Assembly (NCBI GenBank): GCA_030544235.1
Contig: CM060468.1
Location: 4,408,758-4,472,757, forward strand
Origin: Lepturacanthus savala
Taxonomy: Eukaryota > Chordata > Actinopteri > Scombriformes > Trichiuridae
DNA length: 64,000 nt
Direction of reading: 5' to 3'
Made by a program: the position numbers and the translations under genes. The notes under the pieces were generated by a model that was not told where the DNA came from, did not search any database, and was given only the letters and a program-made list of their open reading frames with translations. The stretch's first letter is position 1. Each line of letters begins with the position of its first letter. Shown piece by piece: positions 55,360 through 64,000 of this stretch.

Positions 55360-55720
55360 TGATTTGTGGAGATGGCATATTTCCTCATCCAATCATTAAC
55401 AATTGAGCACATGACTGACTGCATTATTTTGGCTTTGAAGCCGGAGTACAACCACTCTGACTGCAGCTTAATGGCCCGGGCGCGCGTACATGGACGCCGT
55501 TGCCAACATTTACTCACACTCCTATGAAGCTTCCTGCCGCAGCATTGTCTGGGCCCAAACGTGACATTTCCTACATATTGTTCTAACCACTCACATCTCG
55601 CTTTAAAGCGGTCTGGTGTCCAGTAGGAAGAGACAAAAGGAGCCGCGGGGCCTGTCCAAACAACTGCTGCAGAGATTAACCACCTCTGAGATGTGCTCCG
55701 ATACAACCACAGACATGCTA
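55360..55720. promoter_or_regulatory. Possible conserved non-coding element
   Basis: Repeat-free block with retained CpGs (ggcccgggcgcgcgtaca) and AT motif words (tcattaacaattgagc). It lies under a long minus-strand open frame. Either conservation of a regulatory element or an unusual exon could explain it. Confidence 0.3.
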
Positions 55721-56439
55721 ATAACAATGGATGTTTTACACAACATGGTAATAGAAGGGAGAAGGTAAGAGGGCAGATATGTGTGTGCTCAGCACAAGTT
55801 CACTTATTTTAAAAAAGTCACTTTCTGGTCACAGAAAGTGACTGAAATGAGCAAATGAATGTCAGAAATATTAAAGGAAAACATCCACATTTTAAATAGG
55901 ATACAGATAGAAAGATTATATTTTAAAATACCAGAAATTATTTTATTAAATTATGTTATAATTCCTTTTAACTGGATATGAACTTTGAACTGGAAAAACT
56001 GAAAACAGGTGAAAATATCTTGTTTTTGGTACATTAGTCCAATAATGTTTGTATTGTATTTCCTTTTTTATGATATTACAATCATTGTTTCTCAACCCTT
56101 TATAGTATTAATAAATAAATCATGACTACAGAGCATAGAGAACTGATTTGGTTTTGTAATCATATACTTTACTTTGGTACATTGTCTTGAAAAACTAATG
56201 AATTCTGTACTTTTACCTTTAGTAGCTATACTAATGGAGTATTTTTACATAGTGATAGATTACAGTAAACAGTATTTATTCCACCACTGGTTACAGTGGC
56301 AATGATTATACTATATAGCTGTAACAGTATAGAAACGGGTACTTTTATCACATAGTATTATCGTGTATCCAGGGTTCACACAAAGAAGCTTTTCTCTTTC
56401 TCTCACCGACTAAGAAGACTACACTCGCCCTCGGAAGCA
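55721..56439. other. AT-rich sequence with foldback fragment
   Basis: 55988-56050 (ctggaaaaactgaaaacagg, atatcttgtttttggtaca) belongs to the miniature family also at 57085. Confidence 0.45.
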
Positions 56440-56760
56440 AAACAGACCACTCATTACTCACTTAATGCGGGCAGGACAATCACAGAGGAGTTAATTAACC
56501 TGACCGGTCGCTCTCAGGATTTGGATTAATTACCTGAGATTTCTCATTAAGCTCCAATAATCTGCGAAAGCAGCGCAGAGATCTCAGTGGGACCACCCAC
56601 TGCAGAACAGACATGACTGGCTGCTTTGCTTTTTTTGTTTCAATTTACCGTCTTTTTCTCGAGGAAAATGATATTTACGCCGGCCGCAGCAGAGGCGAAA
56701 GTTTTAGTTTCAGCCGTCCGTCACTGCCACAGTAAAAGTCGGGTTATGGAGTTAGTTTTC
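56440..56760. promoter_or_regulatory. Possible conserved non-coding element
   Basis: Unique block with gttaattaacc, ggattaattacc and ctcattaagc homeodomain-type words in 80 bases, then CpG-containing sequence (acgccggccgcagcag). Good enhancer-like texture; untested. Confidence 0.35.
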
Positions 56761-56847
56761 TCCCAGCCGCAGAAATAAGGGCCTCCTTGTGAAGCAGCCA
56801 TTTTGAAACGAGGCTGTGTTTCACATTTCAGCACCGCGGGACATGAT

Positions 56848-57053
56848 GCATGTATGTGCATAAAGTTACAGGGAACAAGTTTGCTTTTCTACAACTGGAA
56901 CAACTTGCTCTTTTGGCCTCAGCGGGCGTGTTGCTGTTACTCCGGGGGTCGACGGAGGGGGAGAAGAAACGGTCGCCGACGTCGAGCAGCGTCTCAGGGA
57001 GGATTTCACTACATCAGACGCCAACGTTTGTGTAACCTGCTCGACTGCTTCGA
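56848..57053. repeat. 210-bp direct repeat, copy 1 (CpG-rich)
   Basis: Shares gtttgcttttcta, gaacaacYtgct, ttttggcctca and gtttgtgtaacctRctcgact with 57628-57836. This copy has many CpGs (gtcgccgacgtcgagcagcg) where copy 2 has TpG/CpA or other changes. Confidence 0.8.
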
Positions 57054-57084
57054 TTAACCTAATTTTGATATGTATGTATTTTCA

Positions 57085-57310
57085 AAAATGTTGTTTTTGG
57101 TTACAATTAGTCCTTTTTATTTAAAAAAAAAAAGAAAATATTAGCCTTGTTTTCTTAAAACAAGACCAAATTGAAGCAAATCAGGAAAAATAAATGAAAT
57201 AAACTAAATTATCTGCCAGTGGAATAAGTTCCTTCTACTCAGTATTGGACTAATTGAACCAAAAACAAGATATTTTCACCTGTTCCTGATTCCAGTTTTG
57301 CAGTGTGTCA
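57085..57310. mobile_element. Foldback AT-rich miniature element
   Basis: gttttcttaaaacaagacc, atctgccagtggaataag and ending ccagttttgcagtg follow a known teleost miniature-element order. A further fragment is at 57360-57430. Confidence 0.65.
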
Positions 57311-57627
57311 TTATGGAAAGATTTCAATTGCAATTGTTATAAAAAAAAATAGATTAAAGTGACTAAAATCAAGAAAAAGGTAAATACTTTTACTTGAATT
57401 GTACCAAAAACAAGATATTTTCCAATTTTTTCAGTCTTTCATTATTGAATTGCCATTGTGTTATAAACTGAAAATGAGATGGGATCTATTATAGCTATTG
57501 TTTCTCAATATTATATAGTATTAAAATTGTAAAAAGGACACTTCACTGCATACAGCATACAGAACTATTTATATTAGTATCCATGCTATTTTACTTGTTA
57601 CAGCACTTAACTTTGGTACTTTAAGTA

Positions 57628-57836
57628 CATGTATAAGTATATGCATAAAGTACAGGGAAGAGGTTTGCTTTTCTAGGACTAGAACAACCTGCTATTTTGG
57701 CCTCATGAGGCTATAGCTGTTACTGTGGGGGTCGTTCGCTAGCATATAGTCAGAAAATAACCGATAACATCGACCAGTATCTCAGGGAAGATCTCACAGC
57801 ATCAAACTGGTTTGTGTAACCTACTCGACTACTTCA
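57628..57836. repeat. 210-bp direct repeat, copy 2
   Basis: Diverged copy of 56848-57053, offset about 780 bases, CpG-poor. Confidence 0.8.
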
Positions 57837-58369
57837 GACACCAACAGCGGAAATAATGGTTCGACAGCCGGGCCTGGGTCCTGTCAGCAGCCAAATGGAC
57901 GGAGGTCAGGGTTCAGGCAGGAAGTTAAAGAGTGATGCCGTCGGTGAGACGTGAGGGACAAACACAGACAGAGAGGGGGAAGGAGAGATGAAAGGAGACG
58001 AGGGAGATTGATGGAGGCGTGCGATGCTGACAGAAAGATGTTTTCGAAACAAAAAGGTGAGACGGCGACGGGAATGCTGCACAACTGGAACCCGAAGAAA
58101 GGAAGAAAGGCCGAGTGAAAATCTTTGGAGGCTTTGTTCATTTTACTTTCATCTGAAACACAGCGTGAAAACAAAAAAGTAAGGAGCTTTTACACTGTCA
58201 ATCATATTTCAGGAATTTAGTGGAATCAAGTAAAATTTTGACATTAACTTAAATATCATCACCCTATTAACATAACAGCCCAAGAGACTACATATGGAAA
58301 CCAGCCTTTGGCTATAATCTGCCATATTTCATGTTAATGTTTAGTAATATGCAAGGTCCCTTTTTAAAT
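57837..58369. other. Unassigned sequence
   Basis: Purine-rich 57955-58015. A 96-codon minus-strand frame has no domain. Confidence 0.35.
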
Positions 58370-58470
58370 AAATAGAATAGAATAGAAAGCCTTTATTATC
58401 ATTATACAAGGTACAATGAGATTTAAATAAACATAGGAAAAATATATCCATCTAATATAAAACTACTAAC
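58370..58470 (-). mobile_element. LINE 3' end, reverse orientation
   Basis: aatagaatagaaagccttta then attatcattatacaaggtac is the reversed 3' end of a common fish LINE with an (AATAG)n tail. Confidence 0.55.
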
Positions 58471-59320
58471 AACAAGGCAGATTGAGAGTAAATAAAGTAA
58501 ATAAATGTAATTAGTAAGTTAAAGAAAGAAATGTCTCACATTGTTAAACTCTGACTTGTGAAATTTAGACTAAATTACTACAAAACATTAGAGCCTATAA
58601 CCTTATATAATAACTGTCATCGCCCACCAGTAGACATTGATTCAAGAATCATGTTTAGTTTCTTCTAGATTATCTTCCTTCTTTAAGCAGCTGCCTTCAT
58701 GAAAGCTTGTTAAGTTGCTGAAGTCAAAGCATTTTCCAAAATAATAAAATGCCCCAAGTAAATTCTCTATTGTCCTATAAGGTATGACTAGATAATATCC
58801 TGTCAACTCAGGATTAAGGTGATTTTACCAGACGAGGCAGCATCATCAAGAAATGATTTAGGCCAAAAACTCACTTTTATCAATGAATTAAGACATTATT
58901 TCTACAGCATCATATATGAGCTGAAACAGGTTCATCATAATAGCAGGTTTCCCAGCATGCACTGTTTTGTAGTTTGAAGAAAATTGACATAATAGAAAGT
59001 TGCTGTTGCATGTTTAAAGAAGTAATGCTTGTTTCTTTTCTTAATAAAAACAGCAGCAATCAAAGCTGTATATATTTTTATATTAAATGAAATATTTACT
59101 CTTCAAATTAAGGAATCTGAATTAGATTAGAATGTCAAATAAAGATATATTATTAAAATATTTAAATTTAGAGATTTAAAAAATTTAAAAATCTGGGATT
59201 TTGTAAGCAGTGTCGGAGAAATTACGAGCGTGATTTTAATGTGAGTATTATGGTCCAACAGAGGTTTTTATGGGATGTGAGTGGTTGTAACGTGTCGTGC
59301 GGTTTCACCATGTGTGGCAT

Positions 59321-59321
<1 letters not shown>
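58471..59321. other. AT-rich unassigned sequence
   Basis: No gene or family recognised. Confidence 0.35.

Positions 59322-59355
<34 letters not shown>
59322..59355. repeat. (GT)17 microsatellite
   Basis: Perfect run, followed by a CpG-containing stretch (gcgtcgcgccgctcgccgcc). Confidence 0.95.
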
Positions 59356-59356
<1 letters not shown>

Positions 59357-59514
59357 AGAATATATGAGCGTCGCGCCGCTCGCCGCCGTGTGTACCGCAC
59401 ACAAACAAAACCCGATTCATGGGAGATAAGCCGCCATAATCAATCACCCTCAATCTTTTATTTACCAGGAAACAGCTTGTGTGACAAGAGAGATCAGCCA
59501 GCTGTCTGTGGTAA

Positions 59515-59537
59515 ACACACACACACACACACACACA
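59515..59537. repeat. (CA)11 microsatellite
   Basis: Perfect run. Confidence 0.95.
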
Positions 59538-59680
59538 TTTATCCACTGACATAAACTCACATCATGAACCTTGCATACACTCCACACACATACACACACA
59601 CACACAACAGGCAAACAAGCCCTCAGCAGCACTCATTGCCAGTGAAGTGTGGTATTTCCTGCCCTGCTGACACATATTTA

Positions 59681-59681
<1 letters not shown>

Positions 59682-59716
<35 letters not shown>
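59682..59716. repeat. (CA)17 microsatellite
   Basis: Perfect run. Confidence 0.95.
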
Positions 59717-59718
<2 letters not shown>

Positions 59719-60532
59719 TCGTCACCCTGACTTCCCTTAACAAATGTGCAGCACAGGCCCCTGGATGTATACAGTAGTGCTGACTGTTGATCGTGTCGTG
59801 TTGGTTTAACACTTAGGAGGAAAATCTGAGACACCAGTGTTATTCTTAACTTTCCTCAACAATAATGCAAACTATAGGAAAAGGGAGGGAGGTAAAAGAT
59901 CTGCTGAGGTGTTTCTGAATTGGATACGACTCCAGGGGACGCGGCTACAAGAGTCAACGTGTGGATTAGCTCCTGTGAACGTATGGATTTAACGCCACAT
60001 AAATGACATTGAATGCACTTTGTTACTTAACATTATTGTTTCACCTTGATGCTTTCAGATTTTAGTTTTCTGAAGCTGCAGAAATCGATGCATTCCTGCA
60101 GCGTGACGCTTCAGAGAATAAAGCAGTGAGACTTTTTGGAGATGAAAGGATTCTGCTGAGCTTTGTATCTGTGACTCATGTTAAGAGAATGCTTTTGTTT
60201 TTTTAATGTAGCTTGATTGCTCACAAATCCCTAGAAATGTGCATTCTTGTTGCTTGTTGTGAGTTTGCCCACTATAACTTCAACCAGAGTTAAACCTGCA
60301 GTAGAACTGACCCCAAACATCACATCATGTTTGATACGATGGTGTAAACGTGTTTGTCTAAGAATGACTTTTTGTTAATATAATGAATTTATTTGCTCAT
60401 TCAACTCATGTCATATATAAAACATAAATTATATCCTTATTGTGTGAAAATAACGACACATTATGTTAATTTATGTGTTTGAATTGTTAAACTTTGTGTC
60501 ACTACTTAAATACTTGTCTATTTATCGTATTT
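59717..60532. other. Unassigned sequence
   Basis: No gene or family recognised. Confidence 0.35.
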
Positions 60533-60836
60533 TCGGTAACATTTAAAACATTTAACTATCCGCTACAACTAGTTAGATCATAACCAAACTGTTAATTAAT
60601 GAGTTATTAATGACTTGTTAAGTGTTTAACAGTTAACAGATTTATAACAATGCCTTATAGACCATTAATAAACAGTTATTTAGTTAATTAGTAGCTAACT
60701 ATTCCTCTTTAATAACAGTTTAAAAATGAGGAATAGTTGTAGAATAACGTCCCAATAATATAGAAACAATAACTGATACTGAACATGTTCAGGATTTATT
60801 ACTAGTTATAACTGAGTTATTATAAAGTGTTACCAG
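60533..60836. mobile_element. Non-autonomous DNA element with GGTAACA ends
   Basis: Starts cggtaacattta and ends tataaagtgttaccag, inverted repeats of about 12 bases. The body is AT-rich with repeated taataa/ttaatga words. The end TTATAAAGTGTTACC is frequent in teleost genomes. Confidence 0.6.
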
Positions 60837-61064
60837 ACTTTCAGTCATATCAGAAGTATCGAGTTAATGAAGTCCTCATCATCTGCTATGTTTCATAACT
60901 TTGTGTATTTATAAGGGGATTATTTTTAGATTGTTTATTATTATCATTATTTTCCATCCATATTGTGTGAATATGTTGATCTGGTGGCAAGTTGCAGCAT
61001 ACATTTGAAGAAAAAAAGAAGTTTAGATTACTCAATCATTACAATACATAACTTCTATTTATAT

Positions 61065-61184
61065 AACCTTCCTGTTGTCCTCCAGGGTCAAACTGACCTC
61101 ACTTCCTCCCTCTCCTTCCTTACTTCTTTCATCTTCCTTTCCTCCATTCCTTCCTTCCTAACCTGAGGACGACAGAAAGGTTAA
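61065..61184. mobile_element. Short piggyBac-like element
   Basis: Left aaccttcctgttgtcctcc and right gaggacgacagaaaggttaa are inverted repeats. The right end abuts TTAA, the piggyBac target; the left abuts TATA, a one-step variant. The interior is (CCTT)-rich. Confidence 0.6.
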
Positions 61185-61689
61185 ACGAGGCAGTAACTGA
61201 AAAGGCAGAAGCACAACGTTTATATATGTCTATCCTAACTGACTAAACTAATTCAACCCTCACAAAAATAACTGAGTATAATTTTCAGAAAAAAGGCAGA
61301 GAGAATTAACGGAATGAATATCAATTTAAGACTTGACGTGGGACAGAGACGTGAAACCATCTGTTGACTTCTGTCTAATTTCTACATGTTGGACTGTAAT
61401 TAAACCACAGAGGAGCTTCAGAAACGTCTATTTCCTCTGGTCAGTCGCAGTCTGGGACTCCTCTTCAACATTCACTTCTGCTTTTGGTGAAGAAGGAATT
61501 GAGTTAGAACTGAGAGTATTATTTTTATTATTATTATTGAACTGTACAGCACTTTTTTTTAATTAAAACTAAAAAAAAAGCAATAAATCATTAAAAAAAA
61601 AAGACATTTGACACTATGAAGCTGCTCACAAAGAAAGAACGATATTTCCTTCACTCATATCTGTGACTTAGTGCTTCTCAGAATAGACG
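61185..61689. other. AT-rich unassigned sequence
   Basis: Nothing recognised; A run near 61574. Confidence 0.35.
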
Positions 61690-61960
61690 TGAAGCCAAGA
61701 ACAACAAGCGTCTCCGGTGACCTCACGGTCGACGGCTCATCAAATGTCGCTCCTCGCGCTGCTCCACGTCAAGACGCCGGTATATAAAACGTGAAATTGA
61801 TATCCGTCGTTAACGGTAACCTTATCTACCGAGCCGGGACGTTTATACAGTAAATCTACTCCGTGCGACGACGTCGAAAAGACACGAAGCAAAAACGCAG
61901 CGGCTCCTCTCGGCAGCTGTGGGCGGATGATGGAGGAAGGTGAATCCCATGCAAAGGTCG
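61690..61960. promoter_or_regulatory. CpG-dense block with TATA-like motif
   Basis: About 30 CpGs in roughly 240 bases (gtgcgacgacgtcgaaa, gagccgggacg), well above the bulk of the window. tatataaa at 61781-61788 sits in the middle with CpGs on both sides. This could be a promoter, but no downstream exon was recognised on either strand. Confidence 0.35.
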
Positions 61961-62200
61961 GCCCTATCAGCCTCTTATTACTTCTATTAAAGAGAACATG
62001 AAACCAGGTGATTAGCCGCCATGCTTCAGTAAACTGCGTTAAAGTGTATCACCAAATGATTCGCCTTTAATGGAGGGCAACGTAAATGCAAATGAGAGCA
62101 ATTTTGCTAATCGTCGCTGTCACCAAAGAAGCTTGTAATCTCTTAAATGTTAACCTTTTAGCCTGAAAGCAGTTTGTTTAATGGATTGTAAAGGTTTCAC
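61961..62200. promoter_or_regulatory. Possible conserved element with POU octamer
   Basis: Unique sequence with atgcaaat (62087-62094), the POU/Oct octamer, followed by ttttgctaatcgtcgctgtc, and ctattaaagagaacatg upstream. Together with the preceding CpG block this is the most regulatory-looking 500 bases in the window. Confidence 0.4.
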
Positions 62201-63363
62201 GAGGCTGTTACTTTGGGGGAATGTTCTCAACCTTTTTAAAGTTCCTGCAGAAACAAAACAAATCCCCAAAAAGTTAAAAGCTGAACAAAAGTCGGGTTCA
62301 TTAGACAGGAATTAAAGGCTCAATCTGTGTAATATTAAAAATGCACATTCACGCATAATTAAAGGTTGAGTTATAGATGCTTGATGATTCCAAGTTTATC
62401 ATAAATACTATAAAACATGAGCATCTAATCACTATAATTACTTGTTGTTCCATTACTGTGTTGAGATGTTTTGCTGGATAAAAGACGCCCATAATAAGGT
62501 TTTAACGTTGTGCTTTTGGAATTTACAGCCGACCATTGTTAAAAAACGATAAAAGCAGCGGTTTAATGTCTTTCACATCTGCTGAAGTGTTTAAAGACAC
62601 CTGTAGAGTTCCCCTCCGGTCTCCTTTTTGGCAAAGCGCTCTGCTTCTCTTAAATCTTTTCTCGCTCTTTTTTAGTAGCGGAAAGTAATGCAAACATTTA
62701 GGTAACCAAGGAGACAGACCATCATTTTCACCAGCTGAAAACGCTAACATTAATATGGTTAATGTTCCTTTGCAAACCAGCGTCGACCAAAGGTTGTGTG
62801 TTAGAGAAGGAGAAGGAGTGCTACTGAACAGACACCAGTGGACTCGGACAGGGCATCCTCCTCTGGTGAAGCAATCGCTCTTAGATCCACTCCTGAGTTC
62901 TCAGTGTACGTCTACTGCACATTTCAAGGTTTCATCATGTCGCTATGTGCAAAACCTAAGTAAATCGTATCCTGGACTAGGCCTGAATGATCTGTCTTTT
63001 TAGATTTAGATTTCAAACAATGTAAACTTAAGATTTTCAAAGCTGTTAAAAGTTAAGACGTTTTTTTTGCTCTTTTAGTTCTACAGTTGTACGAGCACTC
63101 AATGCAGCCTGTGGAGCATGTTTCTTGTTAATAAACAGGACGACATTTGAAATAATGTCTTAAATTCAGTTTTCATTCTTGCAGCAGAGTTGTAGCATTT
63201 ATTCTTTTAATGGTATGATGTAAATGTCGTTGTGCACTGAAACTTGGTTTCAAACTTGGACCCATTTAAAATGGGCCTTATTTTTCTATTTTTCTAGTTA
63301 ATATTTTTAATTATTGTGGTCTATTCATTCAAAAAGCACCTAATTAGATCTCACACACTCAGT
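62201..63363. other. Unassigned sequence
   Basis: No gene or family recognised. Confidence 0.35.
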
Positions 63364-63389
63364 CTCCTGTTGTGACATCACAACAGGAG
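63364..63389. promoter_or_regulatory. Perfect 12+12 palindrome with CRE-like centre
   Basis: ctcctgttgtga and tcacaacaggag flank two central bases (ca). The core TGACATCA is one transition from the CREB/ATF site TGACGTCA, as CpG decay would give. Could also be the core of an unrecognised palindromic repeat. Confidence 0.5.
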
Positions 63390-63454
63390 CGGAAGTTAAT
63401 GTTTATGTTCAGCAACAGGACAGAGGCCATAGAATGGTTGGGTGGTCTTCTTTA

Positions 63455-63457
<3 letters not shown>

Positions 63458-63501
<44 letters not shown>
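63458..63501. repeat. (GT)22 microsatellite
   Basis: Perfect run. Confidence 0.95.
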
Positions 63502-63505
<4 letters not shown>

Positions 63506-64000
63506 CCTAAATATTTACACACTAGTAGTAGTGCCCTCTTAGTTAAGATTTATGTTGAGTCCAGAACCACTTTCTCCCTTCAGCAGAGAATGGTTCAAAC
63601 AGCCTTTTAGTGTCAAATTCTGCAAGAATGAAGCTCAAACATCTGAAAACGAGCAAAAAACCATTTCTGAGTGGAGGAGAAAGCAGATTATTAGGTCCTT
63701 GTAGTGATCAGATGTGACCTGAAGTGAATTTGACTTGAATCTATTATGATTTCAGATTAATCAGTGATGCTTTGTGCAAAGCTGTTTCATATCCACATCT
63801 CATCAACACGTTTAACATGTAACATACTTGCGTCATACAACATTGCAGCATGTTGGGTGTGACATGACTGTAGGAAAAAAAAACTCCACATAGAGAAGAA
63901 TCAGGCAGCAGGAGGTGTTTCCTGGCAGTCAGATATAGTAAGCGGGAGAATAGTTTGCATAGGCTGCAGCCAGAGATTTGGCATGAATTTTTGATACACA
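63502..64000. other. Unassigned sequence to window end
   Basis: No gene or family recognised. Confidence 0.35.

Noticed and set aside
61781..61788. TATA box of a confirmed promoter
   Set aside because: The motif is present but no exon or initiator could be supported, so it is reported only as part of a candidate block.

Overview
The window reads as nuclear genomic DNA of a ray-finned fish, probably a percomorph-type teleost. The reasons are many long (CA)n/(GT)n microsatellites, CpG depletion broken by small CpG-dense islets, and interspersed repeats whose words I recognise from teleost genomes: Tc1-like ends, hAT-type miniature elements with 8-bp target duplications, LINE 3' tails and a tRNA-derived SINE. 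Family recognition is from memory and was not checked against a repeat library. I found no convincing protein-coding host gene, rRNA, tRNA, CRISPR array, operon or bacterial-type system. The long open frames (up to about 200 codons) are what chance and microsatellites give in 64 kb of vertebrate DNA. It is best read as intergenic or deep-intronic sequence.

Layout. 0-9 kb holds LINE and Tc1 transposase scraps, an AT-rich hAT miniature element (2735-3224), a decayed hAT element with a BED zinc-finger remnant and a SINE inserted in it (5509-6666), and two more DNA-transposon repeats (7752-8247, 8270-8650). 9-22 kb is repeat-poor apart from an interlocked double inverted repeat (13141-13630) and a palindrome in a possible conserved element (18540-18570). 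22-29 kb has a second copy of the 2735 family in the opposite orientation, nuclear-receptor DR1 sites, a 169-bp CA tract, a Tc1-like element with a smaller Tc1-like element nested in it (26429-27220) and a 528-bp foldback element. 29-40 kb has a CpG-dense islet, a repeat bracketed by nearly identical inverted ends (33472-34247) and a 570-bp tandem duplication (37215-38335). 40-52 kb holds LINE 3' tails, a hAT miniature element with a perfect 8-bp duplication (41547-41747), a near-complete Tc1-like miniature element (46840-47308) and a duplicated CA-rich block. 53-58 kb has a local three-copy repeat and a 210-bp duplicate pair. 60-64 kb has two small DNA-transposon-like repeats, a CpG-dense block with a TATA-like motif followed by an octamer motif, and a perfect palindrome.

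No genes here work together in a pathway. What biology the window offers is (a) a record of transposition with several datable nested insertions, and (b) unique, motif-rich blocks with the look of conserved non-coding regulatory elements. These are inferred from texture only, since conservation cannot be measured from one sequence.
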